A DNA stretch of 64,000 nt from Metabacillus idriensis (GTDB lineage: Bacteria; Bacillota; Bacilli; Bacillales; Bacillaceae), in assembly GCF_009674765.1 (NCBI RefSeq), contig NZ_WKKF01000003.1, positions 1-64,000 of the forward strand, in the 5' to 3' direction. A program made the position numbers and the translations under genes. Below are positions 43,651-53,703 of this stretch, piece after piece. The notes beneath the pieces were generated by a model. It saw only the letters and a list, made by a program, of their open reading frames with translations, had not been told where the DNA came from and ran no database searches. Numbering within the stretch: position 1 is the first letter of the stretch; each line of letters begins with the position of its first letter.

Positions 43651-46062
43651 TTAAGACATGACGACATTCTCAAACAATTCTTTCTTTGTTTTATTATTAT
43701 TTACAATTTCTTTCCAAGGGTCTTTATAGACAGATAGAGCTTCATTCATTCGGTCATTAAGCTGTTTGCATTTTTCTTTATCTTCCAATACAGATTGAAC
43801 ATGAGTCAATCCAACGCGCTCTATCCATGCAGAAGTACGCTCTAAATAATTTCCCGTTTCGCGGTAATATTGCAAGTAAGCCCCTGTGATTTCCATCACT
43901 TCTTCATCCGTTTTCACTTTGATCAACAAGTCTCCTCCGCGGACGTGCGTACCGCCATTTCCGCCGACATAAAGTTCCCATCCGCCTTCAATGCCAATAA
44001 ACCCAATATCTTTGAATCCCGATTCGGCACAGCTTCTCGGGCAGGCAGAAACGGCCATTTTCACTTTATGAGGAGTTTGCAATCCTTCGAATTTTTTTTC
44101 AAGGGCAATTCCAAGTGACATGGAATCCTGTGTGCCGAAGCGGCAGAACTGCTCCCCAACACACGTTTTCACTGTACGAAGGGATTTGCCGTAAGCATAA
44201 CCAGAAGGCATATCAAGCTCTTTCCATACATCCGGCAAATCTTCTTTTTTCACTCCAAACAAATCCAGGCGCTGTCCGCCAGTTACTTTCACCAGCGGAA
44301 TTTCATATTTATCCACTACATCAGCAATTCGCCTTAAATCTTTGGCATTTGTTACACCGCCGTACATACGGGGTACAACCGAGTATGTTCCGTCCCTCTG
44401 AATGTTCGCATGCATGCGCTCGTTTACAAAACGTGATTCTCTCTCATCTTCATATTCTGTCGGCTTTACCATTCCTAAATAATAATTAAGAGCCGGACGG
44501 CATTTTGAACAGCCTTCCTCAGAACTCCAGCCAAGTACGTTCATGACTTCTTTTGTATGGGATAATCCTTTGGCTTTAATTTCATCGACGATTTCATCTC
44601 TTGATAATTCAGTACATCCGCAAATCGCTTCCTTTTGAGCGCCGGCATCAAATTTGTCTCCGAGCGTGCACTGCAATAGCTCTGCGACAAGCGGCTTGCA
44701 GCCTCCGCAAGAACGGGAAGCGCTGGTACAAGCTTTTATTTCATCAACTGATGAGCATCCTTGCTTTTGAATAGCCTGAACAATGGATCCTTTTGATACA
44801 CCATTACATCCGCAGATCATCTCTTCAGCACTCATGTTTTCTACAAGGCTTTTCCCTGCCATTTCCCCTGCAGGCTGAAGAATGGATACTTTGGATATCT
44901 CTGAAACATCTGCTTGCTTTTGAATCATTGAGAGGAGGCGGCTGCCATCATTTGTGTCTCCGAATAGAACTGCGCCGACGATTTGATTCCCCCGCAATAC
45001 GATTTTTTTATAAATTCCATCCTGATCATCAAAAACCTTGATTGCTTTTTTGTCTTCTCCTTCTGTAAAATCGCCTGCAGAAAATACGTTTACACCAGAA
45101 ACTTTCAATTGAGTGGATACAATGGATCCTTTATAAGGATTTGTTTTATTCCCGCAAATTTGTTTAGCCAGTACTTTTGCTTGCTCATACAGCGGTGCAA
45201 CTAACCCGTATGCAATTCCATCATGTTCTGCGCATTCTCCAACAGCATAGATGTGAGGAATATTGGTTTGCAGATAATCATCGACAACAATTCCGCGATT
45301 TACTGAAAGTCCGCTTTCCTTTGCAAGCTCTGTATTCGGCTTGATGCCCACTGCCATAACGACTAAGTCAGCTTCAATTTCCGTACCGTCTTTAAACTTC
45401 AGTCCTTCTGCCCGATCATCTCCCATTATTGCTTCAGTTTGCTTTTCTAAAAGAAAGTTCATCCCCTGATTTTCCAGTTCCTTTTGCAAGAGCCTTCCAG
45501 CTATAGGATCCAATTGACGCTCCATCAAATTTGGCGAGAGATGTATCACAGAGACATCCATACCTAAGTTTAAAAGCCCCCTTGCCGCCTCCAGCCCCAG
45601 CAATCCCCCTCCGATTACAGCAGCTTTTTTGTATTTTTTTGAGGCTTCAAGCATTTCGTCCGTATCCCTAATATCACGAAAAGCCGTAACACCCTTTTTA
45701 TCTGCACCGGGAATTGGAAGAATAAAAGGAAGGGATCCAGTAGCTAAAATCAATTCATCATACAACTCTACTCTTCCTGAATCAGAAAAAACAGCCTTCA
45801 TTTCCGCATCAATCTTTGTGACCGTTTCTCCTGTATGTAATTGAATGTTATTTTCTTTGTACCAATCCCAGTCATTTAATGTAATATCCTTAACTTCTGT
45901 ATCTCCCTGCAAGACCTTTGACAGCAAAATCCTATTATAATTCGGATGCGGTTCACTTCCGAAAATTTTAATCTCAAATTCTTCTCTTGATACGTTCAAT
46001 ACCTCCTCAATGGTTCTGACGCCCGCCATTCCATTACCGATAAGAATTAGCTTTTTCTTCAC
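43651..46062 (-). CDS. nasD: Nitrite reductase large subunit NasD (NirB)
   Basis: 803 residues from a GTG start (GGAGG 8 nt before). N-terminal FAD/NADH reductase ([31 protein letters not shown]), then two BFD-type [2Fe-2S] modules ([10 protein letters not shown]... and [10 protein letters not shown]...), then the sulfite/nitrite reductase half. The siroheme/4Fe-4S cysteines are intact: C634-x5-C640 (CVGEQFC) and C674-x3-C678 (CPRSC). It reduces nitrite to ammonium with NasE. It has its own TnrA box upstream. Confidence 0.94.
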   Translation of the reverse strand: MKKKLILIGNGMAGVRTIEEVLNVSREEFEIKIFGSEPHPNYNRILLSKVLQGDTEVKDITLNDWDWYKENNIQLHTGETVTKIDAEMKAVFSDSGRVELYDELILATGSLPFILPIPGADKKGVTAFRDIRDTDEMLEASKKYKKAAVIGGGLLGLEAARGLLNLGMDVSVIHLSPNLMERQLDPIAGRLLQKELENQGMNFLLEKQTEAIMGDDRAEGLKFKDGTEIEADLVVMAVGIKPNTELAKESGLSVNRGIVVDDYLQTNIPHIYAVGECAEHDGIAYGLVAPLYEQAKVLAKQICGNKTNPYKGSIVSTQLKVSGVNVFSAGDFTEGEDKKAIKVFDDQDGIYKKIVLRGNQIVGAVLFGDTNDGSRLLSMIQKQADVSEISKVSILQPAGEMAGKSLVENMSAEEMICGCNGVSKGSIVQAIQKQGCSSVDEIKACTSASRSCGGCKPLVAELLQCTLGDKFDAGAQKEAICGCTELSRDEIVDEIKAKGLSHTKEVMNVLGWSSEEGCSKCRPALNYYLGMVKPTEYEDERESRFVNERMHANIQRDGTYSVVPRMYGGVTNAKDLRRIADVVDKYEIPLVKVTGGQRLDLFGVKKEDLPDVWKELDMPSGYAYGKSLRTVKTCVGEQFCRFGTQDSMSLGIALEKKFEGLQTPHKVKMAVSACPRSCAESGFKDIGFIGIEGGWELYVGGNGGTHVRGGDLLIKVKTDEEVMEITGAYLQYYRETGNYLERTSAWIERVGLTHVQSVLEDKEKCKQLNDRMNEALSVYKDPWKEIVNNNKTKKELFENVVMS

Positions 46063-46128
46063 TTGGCGTTCCTCCTCTTAGAAAGTTTCTTAAACTATAT
46101 CACAGCAAAAACTAAACTTAACTTCTTA

Positions 46129-46145
46129 TGTAAGGTTTTCTGACA
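46129..46145. promoter_or_regulatory. TnrA box upstream of nasD
   Basis: TGTAAGGTTTTCTGACA fits TGTNAN7TNACA perfectly and lies 67 bp upstream of the nasD start, in the nasC-nasD gap after the nasC terminator. It implies that nasDEF has its own nitrogen-controlled promoter. Confidence 0.82.
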
Positions 46146-46195
46146 TTGTTTTTTGATAATTTAAAATATTAAATTTTCAATAAGGTGTGTTTCAA

Positions 46196-46227
46196 TGAAA
46201 AAACCGGCTGTAAAACAGCCGATTTTA
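46196..46227 (-). terminator. Terminator of nasBC
   Basis: AAAACCGGCTGT pairs with ACAGCCGATTTT (one G-T pair) around AAA; minus-strand T run TTTTTTC follows. It separates nasBC from nasDEF. Confidence 0.82.
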
Positions 46228-46241
46228 AAGTATTTTGAGAA

Positions 46242-48389
46242 TTATTGTACTGATTCGGCAAGAGGTGCAATTTTTACCGCACTCACCTTAAATCCAGGCA
46301 TTTTGCATACTGGATCTAAATCTTTTGAAACAAGCAGATTGATATTTTGAGAGTCTGCCCAATGAAATGGGACAAAAACAGTATCTGGACGAATCTTTTC
46401 AGACCATCTGCTTCTGACTGTAATACTGCCGCGCTTTGACTCAATTTTTACTAGAGTATGATTGGGGATGTGATACTCCTCGGCCGTTTTAGGGTGAATT
46501 TCCATAAATGATTCAAAATTTCTGGCTGCAAGTGTCGGGCTTTTTCTTGTTTGCACCCCAGTCAAGTAGTGTGACATGACCCTCCCTGTGGTTAAATATA
46601 ACGGAAACTCTTTAGTTGGTTCTTCTTTCGGGACTTTCGGGCTGTTTGGAACTAAAGCCATAGCCGCCTTGCCATCCGCATGCGCAAATGATTGTTCAAA
46701 TAATCTTGTTGTCCCTTCATGATCAAGAGCTGGACATGGCCACAATATTCCGCCTTCTTTTCTTAGACGATCGTATGTAATGCCATAATAGTCAGCTGTT
46801 CCCCCGCGGCTTGCCGCTCTTAATTCATTAAAAATCTCTTCAGCAGATTGAAAAGAAAAATACTTTCCTTTTCCCAGAACACGTGCAATATCACAAATAA
46901 TTTGCCAATCATGCTTCGCTTCTCCAGGTGAAGGAAAGCTTGCTTCACGCAACGTGACCCGGCCTTCTAAATTTGTCATTGTTCCTTCATCTTCCAGATA
47001 GGAGGAAGCAGGTAAAATAAGATCTGCTAATCTCGCAGTTTCTGAAACAAACAGATCCACAGCTACAAGATACTTTAATTTTTTTAATGCTTTCTTGACA
47101 AAATCAGCATTTGGGTTAGAGACTATAGGATTTGAGCACATTAAAAACATGCCTGTAATTTCACCCTCATGTATTTTCTCGATCATTTCATAAGCAGAAA
47201 CACCTTTTCTCGGTAAATCTCCTTCATCGATTCCCCAAACACTTGCAATATATGATCTGTGTTCATCATTTTCAATAGAACGGTATCCTGGCAGCTGATC
47301 TGCTTTTTGACCATGCTCCCTCCCCCCCTGACCATTCCCCTGTCCAGTAATGGCTCCATAACCGGAGTTAGGCTTTCCAATCTTCCCTGTTACGAGGAGA
47401 ATATTGAGGAAATTCCGAACAGCTGCAGATCCATCTGTTTGCTGTTCAACACCTCTCGCTGTAAAAATCATTCCTGATTCTGCCTGCCCGAACGTTTTGG
47501 CTGCAAGACGGATTTGATCAGCCGAAACACCTGTCATTTGAGCAATTTCCTCCAAATCCAAAGAAGAAACATGCTCTTTTACTTCCTCAAATCTATTCAC
47601 GCGATTCCTGATAAACGCATGGTCAATAAGGTTCTCCTCAATCAGCACGTTCAGGAATCCATTAGCCAATGCTGCGTCCTTCCCTGGTTTAACTTTCATA
47701 TGTAAGTCAGCGAGTTCCGTTGTAGCTGTTTCCCTTGGATCTATCGCGATGATAAAAGCTCCATTTTCCTTCGCTTTCTCAAAATAAGGAATAATTGTCG
47801 GCTGGCATTCCGCAATATTCGTCCCAGCCAAAATAATACATTTGGTGGATGGTATTTCGGTTAAGCTGTTTGTCAGCCCACGATCCATCCCGAATGTTTG
47901 ACTTGCTGCTGATGCAGCCGAAGACATACACAAACGGCCGTTATAATCGATGTATTTCGTTTTTAAAGCCACTCTTGCAAATTTACCGAGTAAATACGCT
48001 TCTTCATTTGTAATCGAAGCACTTCCATATACAGACAAAGCATTTAACCCATCTTCTGCTTGGATTTCAGCAAAATTTTCTTTAATGTGGTCCAATGCTT
48101 CCTCCCAGGAAACTTGAATAAATTCACCATTTACTTTTAATAACGGATATTTAAGACGATCATTATGCAAAGCGTGCTGGTGTGCATTCATGCCTTTTAT
48201 GCATAAACGGCCCTCTGAAACCGGATTGTCTTTGCCAATTGTCATATACTTTTTTCTTGTGACAATCGATTGTTCAAGCAATTGCATCTTACACTGCATA
48301 CTGCAAAATGGACATTGTGTATCATATGATTTTTCTGATTGGACTTCCAGCTGCTTCTCGCGGAAATATTTCAATAATAACTCTGTCAA
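46242..48389 (-). CDS. nasC: Assimilatory nitrate reductase catalytic subunit NasC
   Basis: A 715-residue molybdopterin oxidoreductase with the N-terminal 4Fe-4S motif C-x2-C-x3-C...C (CPFCSMQC, then GRLCIKG), bis-MGD binding segments (GTNIAECQP; FLMCSNPIVSNP) and the C-terminal dinucleotide-binding domain (TTGRVMSHYLTG). It reduces nitrate to nitrite in the cytoplasm using electrons from NasB. There is no C-terminal BFD domain. The start is 30 bp after nasB. The modAB genes in this window could supply its molybdenum. Confidence 0.93.
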   Translation of the reverse strand: MTELLLKYFREKQLEVQSEKSYDTQCPFCSMQCKMQLLEQSIVTRKKYMTIGKDNPVSEGRLCIKGMNAHQHALHNDRLKYPLLKVNGEFIQVSWEEALDHIKENFAEIQAEDGLNALSVYGSASITNEEAYLLGKFARVALKTKYIDYNGRLCMSSAASAASQTFGMDRGLTNSLTEIPSTKCIILAGTNIAECQPTIIPYFEKAKENGAFIIAIDPRETATTELADLHMKVKPGKDAALANGFLNVLIEENLIDHAFIRNRVNRFEEVKEHVSSLDLEEIAQMTGVSADQIRLAAKTFGQAESGMIFTARGVEQQTDGSAAVRNFLNILLVTGKIGKPNSGYGAITGQGNGQGGREHGQKADQLPGYRSIENDEHRSYIASVWGIDEGDLPRKGVSAYEMIEKIHEGEITGMFLMCSNPIVSNPNADFVKKALKKLKYLVAVDLFVSETARLADLILPASSYLEDEGTMTNLEGRVTLREASFPSPGEAKHDWQIICDIARVLGKGKYFSFQSAEEIFNELRAASRGGTADYYGITYDRLRKEGGILWPCPALDHEGTTRLFEQSFAHADGKAAMALVPNSPKVPKEEPTKEFPLYLTTGRVMSHYLTGVQTRKSPTLAARNFESFMEIHPKTAEEYHIPNHTLVKIESKRGSITVRSRWSEKIRPDTVFVPFHWADSQNINLLVSKDLDPVCKMPGFKVSAVKIAPLAESVQ

Positions 48390-48419
48390 GCTCTCACATC
48401 CTCCTGAAAATTCACTTGA

Positions 48420-50801
48420 TCATTTATCAAAAATGCTAATAAGCTGCTGGTTCTCCCTTGCATTTTTTCGCTGAGAGGCATCCCGTTCAAAATAATGAAG
48501 AAGCTGCAGGATAAGTTCCTGATTAAAAAGTACTTCCCTGATATGAAGCAAACCCATGCGCTCAATCCATTGCCAAGTCCTTTCTGAATAATTGGCTGTT
48601 TCACGGTAATATTGAATAAGGCCGCATGTCATATTTATCGCTTCTTTATCTGTACTGGCGACGCATAATAATTCCCCCGCCCGCACATTGCGTCCGCTGC
48701 TCCCCCCGACATATATTTCCCAGCCTCTGTCAATTCCCATAATGCCTATATCCTTCGTTGTGGATTCTGCCCCATTATGCATACAGCCAGAAACACCTAT
48801 TTTTAAACTATACGGCGCTGAAATGAGTGCCAGTTTCTTTTCTAAAGCCACAGAAAGCTTTAGCGATTGCTGTTTATCGCACCTGCAGATATGCTCTCCC
48901 GTACACGTTTTAATGTTTTGAACATAGCTGCCGGCCTTAGAAGATAAAGGCATATTTAAATCAGCCCACATCCCTTTGAGATCTTCTTTTTTAACTCCCA
49001 TTAAATGAATTCGCTGTTCACTTGTTACAGCAACCTGCGAGATGCTGTATTTATCTGCTGCATCCGCAATTTTCCGGAGTTCTTCAGGATTCGTGATTCC
49101 GCCGTACAATTGGGGAATAACCGTGTACAGTCCATCGCCCTGCCGAACAGCATTCATTTTTTCATTTATAAAAATCATTTTTTGACTCTTTTCATACTCC
49201 GGATAAATCATTCCCAGATAATACGTTAGAGCAGGCTGACAGGTTAGGCAGCCTTCACTATTTTTCCATCCAAGTGCATTCATGATTTCTTGATTAGATG
49301 ATAAATTTTGGAGCTGCATTTCATGCACGACTTCTTCTTCTGTTAAATCAGTACAAGAACACATGCCCTTCTTTTCAATCACTTCATCAAACTCATCACT
49401 ATTTATATATAATAAAAGCTCGTTTACTGCCGGCTTGCAGCCTCCACAAGAACTTGATGCCTTTGTACATGTTTTCACTTGTTCAAAACTTGTTAATTCT
49501 TTCGTTTGTACAGCTTCAATTATGCTCCCTTTTGTTACTCCGTTACAATTGCAAATCACATCACTCTTTGCCATTTCAGCAATCAAACGTCCGCCGGAAT
49601 TTGATGCGGATTGGAACAGTGCGTTCTTTTCCTCAGAGGAAATATCTTTTTGCTTCAAGATCAAATCAAATAATTTCGCACCGGCTTTTGTATCACCAAA
49701 AAGAACAGCGCCAATGAGTTTTCGATCTTGAAAAACCGCCTTTTTATAACACCCATCCAGCTCATCAAATGCTGTTATTGATCTTGTTGAATCTTGATCA
49801 GCGAACTGTCCTGCTGAAAATACATCCACTCCTGAAATTTTCAGCTGAGTAGAAAGGACGGATCCCTGATAACCTTGAGTTTTGATCCCGCATATATGTT
49901 TTGCTGCTATTGCTCCTTGCTCATAAAGAGGTTTTACCAGTCCATAAACGATGCCCCGGTGCTCTGCACACTCTCCCACAGCGTAAATATTGGCAGCACT
50001 TGTTTCTAAGTAGTCGTTTACAGTGATAGCCCGATTTGTATGAATGCCGCTGTCTTTTGCAAGCTTTATATTGGGTCTGATTCCCGCTGCCATAATCACT
50101 AAATCTGCCTCTGCTTCTGTTCCATCTTGAAAACGGACGCCCTTTGCACGGCCGTTTCCGATGATCTCTTGAGTCTTCTTTTTTAAAAGAAAATGCATGC
50201 CTTGCCTTTCCAGTTCTTTTTGAAGAAGGATGGATGCTGTCTGATCAAGCTGCCGCTCCATTAAATATTCTGAAATATGAACAACACTAACGTCCATCCC
50301 CAGGTTTAAAAGTCCTCTTGCCGCTTCTAAGCCTAATAATCCTCCTCCAATAACCACTGCTTTTTTATATTGAAGCGAAGTTTCAATCATTTTCCGGCAA
50401 TCATCAATTGTGCGGAAAGCGATTACTCGATCTTTATCAGCACCTGGAACAGGAAGAAAAAAAGGAACAGACCCTGTGGCCAGAATCAGCTTGTCATAGG
50501 ATAACTCCCTATCTTTATCTGTTTGAATGATTTGATTCAACGTATCGATATTTACAACCGTTTCACCTGTAAACAGCTGGATATTATGTTTTGTATACCA
50601 ATTAAGGTCATTTATTGTAAGATCATCAAAAGTCATGCTGCCCTGCAGAACGGATGACAATAAAATTCGATTATAGGTAACATGCCGCTCACTTCCGAAA
50701 ATGGTAATATCAAACGCTTCAGAGCCATTCTTAATCATTTCTTCCACACATCGCGCGCCTGCCATTCCGTTTCCTACTACTACTAATTTTTGTTTAGTCA
50801 T
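48420..50801 (-). CDS. nasB: Assimilatory nitrate reductase electron-transfer subunit NasB (NirB-like)
   Basis: 793 residues from the ATG at 50801 (GGAGG 7 nt before); an upstream in-frame ATG has no such site. Layout copies NasD: FAD/NADH reductase (GNGMAGARCVEEMI), two BFD [2Fe-2S] modules (CNCNGVTKGS...; CSCTDLTEEE...) and a nitrite-reductase-like C-terminal half. The cluster ligands there are incomplete: C633 and C639 (CTGEHIC) and C673 remain, but the fourth position is G677 (CMHNG). It passes electrons from NADH to NasC. A TnrA box lies upstream. Confidence 0.92.
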   Translation of the reverse strand: MTKQKLVVVGNGMAGARCVEEMIKNGSEAFDITIFGSERHVTYNRILLSSVLQGSMTFDDLTINDLNWYTKHNIQLFTGETVVNIDTLNQIIQTDKDRELSYDKLILATGSVPFFLPVPGADKDRVIAFRTIDDCRKMIETSLQYKKAVVIGGGLLGLEAARGLLNLGMDVSVVHISEYLMERQLDQTASILLQKELERQGMHFLLKKKTQEIIGNGRAKGVRFQDGTEAEADLVIMAAGIRPNIKLAKDSGIHTNRAITVNDYLETSAANIYAVGECAEHRGIVYGLVKPLYEQGAIAAKHICGIKTQGYQGSVLSTQLKISGVDVFSAGQFADQDSTRSITAFDELDGCYKKAVFQDRKLIGAVLFGDTKAGAKLFDLILKQKDISSEEKNALFQSASNSGGRLIAEMAKSDVICNCNGVTKGSIIEAVQTKELTSFEQVKTCTKASSSCGGCKPAVNELLLYINSDEFDEVIEKKGMCSCTDLTEEEVVHEMQLQNLSSNQEIMNALGWKNSEGCLTCQPALTYYLGMIYPEYEKSQKMIFINEKMNAVRQGDGLYTVIPQLYGGITNPEELRKIADAADKYSISQVAVTSEQRIHLMGVKKEDLKGMWADLNMPLSSKAGSYVQNIKTCTGEHICRCDKQQSLKLSVALEKKLALISAPYSLKIGVSGCMHNGAESTTKDIGIMGIDRGWEIYVGGSSGRNVRAGELLCVASTDKEAINMTCGLIQYYRETANYSERTWQWIERMGLLHIREVLFNQELILQLLHYFERDASQRKNARENQQLISIFDK

Positions 50802-50879
50802 TTTGAAACCTCCAACATCCTTAAATGTGGTAGTTGAGATTTTCATTATTTCATATTTCCTTAAAAAAAGTAGTAAATA

Positions 50880-50896
50880 TGTTATATTTCCTTACA
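50880..50896. promoter_or_regulatory. TnrA box upstream of nasB
   Basis: TGTTATATTTCCTTACA fits TGTNAN7TNACA perfectly, 79 bp upstream of the nasB start. Confidence 0.85.
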
Positions 50897-50937
50897 TGTT
50901 TTGTGATATGTATAAGGGACGGGAAACATAGAAAGGG

Positions 50938-51180
50938 GCTGTCCAGGAAGTTTGTTTTCGCATAATTGTTGTTTTGGAATATTAATGTTGTCCGTTCCTT
51001 TCCGCTCCAGGAACTTGCTTTCCGCGGGGAGGGTGGGAGCCTCCTCGGCATGCCTGCGGGGTCTCCCATTCCCCTCTATTTTCCCGCAGGAGTCAAGTTC
51101 CTTCCGCTACAATCCACTTAAAGTTTGTAACATGGAGTCTAATAACAACAAAGTTTATAAAATAAGCCCACAGAAAAAAG
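50938..51180. repeat. Palindromic MITE-like repeat family B, copy 2 (inverted)
   Basis: The reverse complement aligns with copy 1 (4600-4835) along its length, including the outer blocks (GTTTTCGCATAATTGTTGTTTT on the left; ACAACAAAGTTTATAAAATAAG on the right) and the inner arms (CCGCTCCAGGAACTTGCTTT; GGAGTCAAGTTCCTTCCGCT). It can fold end to end. It lies between the nasB promoter and yfmL. Confidence 0.85.
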
Positions 51181-51220
51181 CAGACAGGAAATAACATTTG
51201 TTTTTCCTGCCTGCTTTATT
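51174..51220 (-). terminator. Terminator of yfmL
   Basis: GCAGACAGGAAA pairs with TTTCCTGCCTGC (one mismatch). On the minus strand it is followed by TTTTTTC. It lies about 30 bp after the yfmL stop codon. Confidence 0.78.
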
Positions 51221-51245
51221 TTAGAGACTTATTGGACAATCCCTT

Positions 51246-52382
51246 TTATTTAGATTCTACAATTTCACCCTTGTAAAAACGTTTTTTATGAAGTTCAACC
51301 TTTAACCCTTTGCAAATTTGCTTCAGTTCACGCTCTTCACGTTCTGTTACTAGGGATACGACCGTTCCGTCTGCTCCATTCCGGCCTGTTCTGCCCGAGC
51401 GGTGAACATACTGCTCAACTGTTTCGGGAAGGTCGTAATGGATTACATGCGTTACACCTTCAATATCAAGTCCCCTTGCAGCTACATCTGTTGCAAGAAG
51501 AATCGGAAGCTCCCCTGTACGGAAACTTTTAATGGCAGTTTCGCGCTCGCGCTTTGTTGAATCCCCGTGCAGAATGCCAAGGGGCAATCCTTTGTACATC
51601 AGTTTTTCCGCTAAAACAGCAGCATTGCCGATATCTTTTACAAAGGCAATTGCCTTAGCCCCTTCTAATCTTGAAAGCTTTTGAAGAAGATCAATTTTAT
51701 CTCTCGCTTCTGCAGTGAAGTAAATGTGATCGACTTGTGATTGGATACTTTCATCTCTGCTTACTTTAATGACTTCCGGGTTTTGCATCAGGCTTTTCGC
51801 TTCTGCCTCTGTTTTTTCTGGAAGGGTTGCCGAGAACAACAATAGCTGTCTGTCCTTCAGTGTTGTTTTGATGATGTTTTTGATATCTGACAAATGTTCA
51901 GACTGAAGGAGCTGATCGCCTTCATCAAGGACGATTGTTTTCACTTCATGCATTTTGATTTTCTTTTGTTTAATTAGCTCAGAGACACGGCCCGGTGTAC
52001 CGACTATGATCTGCGGACGTTTTTTCAGCTTTTCCTGCTGTCTTTTCACATTTGCTCCGCCGATGAAGCTTGCTCCGAGAATGCCGCTCCCTGCTGACCA
52101 TTTTTGAATCTCCTCATGGATCTGCATTACCAGTTCCCTTGAAGACGCCATAATCAGTGTTTGGATATTTTTGCTTTCAGGGTTAATGCGCTGCAGGACA
52201 GGCAGCAGATAAGCAAGCGTTTTGCCTGTTCCTGTCGGTGATTCGGCAATCACGTCGCGTCCTTCCAAAATGGCAGGAACCGCCTTTTCCTGTATAGCGG
52301 TTGGAGTTGTATACGAAGCCTTATTCCAGGCTTCCTGTAAAAATGGTTTTGCTTCTTCAAGCAGTGACCATGTGCTGTTCAT
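51246..52382 (-). CDS. yfmL: DEAD-box RNA helicase YfmL
   Basis: A 378-residue helicase consisting almost only of the two RecA-like domains: motif I SPTGTGKT (about 49-56), II DEGD (in IVLDEGDQLL) instead of DEAD, III SAT, IV-VI to HRSGRTGRNG. There is no C-terminal RNA-binding extension. The size and compact form match B. subtilis YfmL, which contributes to ribosome biogenesis and cold growth. The start lies at an ATG whose upstream sequence is GAAAAGGTG. Confidence 0.88.
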   Translation of the reverse strand: MNSTWSLLEEAKPFLQEAWNKASYTTPTAIQEKAVPAILEGRDVIAESPTGTGKTLAYLLPVLQRINPESKNIQTLIMASSRELVMQIHEEIQKWSAGSGILGASFIGGANVKRQQEKLKKRPQIIVGTPGRVSELIKQKKIKMHEVKTIVLDEGDQLLQSEHLSDIKNIIKTTLKDRQLLLFSATLPEKTEAEAKSLMQNPEVIKVSRDESIQSQVDHIYFTAEARDKIDLLQKLSRLEGAKAIAFVKDIGNAAVLAEKLMYKGLPLGILHGDSTKRERETAIKSFRTGELPILLATDVAARGLDIEGVTHVIHYDLPETVEQYVHRSGRTGRNGADGTVVSLVTEREERELKQICKGLKVELHKKRFYKGEIVESK

Positions 52383-52517
52383 TTGTTTTCACCTTTTCGT
52401 ATCTGAAGTCCGTCTTTCCATGAGAAAGACGCATTTTCTTATTATATACCATTTCTGCGGAGGGAAAAACAGCTCTTGTTATTTCTAAGGGTAAGAACCC
52501 CCTGAAAATTACCAGGA

Positions 52518-52570
52518 AAGCACGGGGACGGTTCTCTTGCTTCCGAAGCAGTAGAACCGTCTCCGTGCTT
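52518..52570. repeat. Long hairpin repeat (family C)
   Basis: AAGCACGGGGACGGTTCT pairs with AGAACCGTCTCCGTGCTT almost perfectly, with an inner CTTGCTTC/GAAGCAG stem. The GGGACGGTTCT(C)TTGCTTC arm resembles a hairpin repeat I remember as common in Bacillus genomes. It lies between yfmL and the S51 peptidase gene and could stop transcription of the latter. Confidence 0.65.
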
Positions 52571-52594
52571 CTTAACAAAGACTTCCCTTCTAAT

Positions 52595-53251
52595 TTACAA
52601 CAGTTTCCATTGCCCTTCAGAGATAACTTCGACCTCTCCATCGACCACTTTGATGGCGGTTTGATCATCAATTGCATACGCCGGCCCCTGCATCCCTGCT
52701 GCCCATCTCTCTGCAGCAGCCATCGTGTTATACGGCAGCATCTCGTGATCCAAGTGCGGAAACATTGCAAAATCGACCAGATTCAGCGTTTCATCACCGC
52801 CGCTTGGTGGAGTCCAGCCAACAAAGAATTCCCCGATATTAGGTGCCATCACCATGCTCCCGGCGCTCAGTCCCACATAAACTGCGCTTAGCGACGGCAA
52901 GAGGTCTGCCAGTCCGGACTCCCGCATCCAGTAACATAGATACAAGGGGTCACCGCCATTCACTAGTAGTACGTCAGTCTCCTTGACCACAGGGACCCAA
53001 AGCTCTTCATCGATGCTGGGCAGAGCGGTGAGCTCCAGCACCCCCATGGACTTCCAGCCCAGTTCACACATCGGTGTGGTGGCCTGTCCGCTGAAGAACT
53101 GCCATGCTTTGCCTGCACCACCGGTTATGGCGTATATCCCAGTGGTAATGCAGAGGGCGCTCGCCTCGGAAATCGGTTTGTCCAGCATGTTAACCAGCGC
53201 GTCATGTATGCTCTTGTTCTTGATGCCTGCAGATGTGAGGAGAAATTTCAT
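52595..53251 (-). CDS. Peptidase E-like protein (peptidase S51 family)
   Basis: A 218-residue protein of the type 1 glutamine-amidotransferase-like fold. The nucleophile elbow VGLSAGSMVMA (about 129-139) holds the catalytic serine, and VLLVNGGDPLYLCYWM lies upstream as in S51 dipeptidases. Histidine and acidic partners are likely in the C-terminal part (HLDHEMLPY). It probably cleaves Asp-X dipeptides or a related small substrate. The start has AAGGAGTTG. Its higher GC and isolation between repeats suggest a movable accessory gene, which is an impression only. Confidence 0.8.
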   Translation of the reverse strand: MKFLLTSAGIKNKSIHDALVNMLDKPISEASALCITTGIYAITGGAGKAWQFFSGQATTPMCELGWKSMGVLELTALPSIDEELWVPVVKETDVLLVNGGDPLYLCYWMRESGLADLLPSLSAVYVGLSAGSMVMAPNIGEFFVGWTPPSGGDETLNLVDFAMFPHLDHEMLPYNTMAAAERWAAGMQGPAYAIDDQTAIKVVDGEVEVISEGQWKLL

Positions 53252-53703
53252 AACTTAATCAACTCCTTGTAGTTGTGTGTACCATAAAAGTTTTCCATAT
53301 TCCTAAGACAGCAACTGATTTTTCTAACTTTATATAAAGCATGATTAGTACAATTCTTGTTCAAATAGATGTTATAAAGTACTTACTAACCTTACTTCCT
53401 GGTAAGAACCTACTTAAGAACCCCTCTGATGAACAAGTTAAGAAGCAATAACAATTTTCAGGTTTATGCACCCCCTATCTTCGAAGCTTTAAAGATAGTT
53501 TTTCATAAACTTTTTAGACTACCAATTTTCAACATTTTATTTTTATAATATTCCGAAAAGATAACACTTTCAAGTGTAAGCAAAAAAGGCGCCTGTCCCC
53601 CAGTACATTAATGAATAAAAGTACTTTTAGACAAACACCTTTTATTTTTCCTTTATATTACCTCTTATATGGGTTAAGGCGGGGCAGGCATCAATATCTC
53701 AAA
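53252..53703. other. Gap between the S51 peptidase gene and the toxin-immunity group
   Basis: About 450 bp of AT-rich DNA with no convincing gene. Its left end holds the peptidase promoter region; its right end holds the inverted-arm element at 53591-53689. Otherwise nothing is recognised. Confidence 0.6.
53591..53689. repeat. Inverted-arm element with GCCTGTCCCC ends (family D)
   Basis: GCCTGTCCCC (53591-53600) is opposed by GGGGCAGGC (53681-53689) across about 80 bp of AT-rich DNA. The GCCTGTCCCC end resembles a dispersed Bacillus repeat. No other copy is in this window. Confidence 0.5.
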
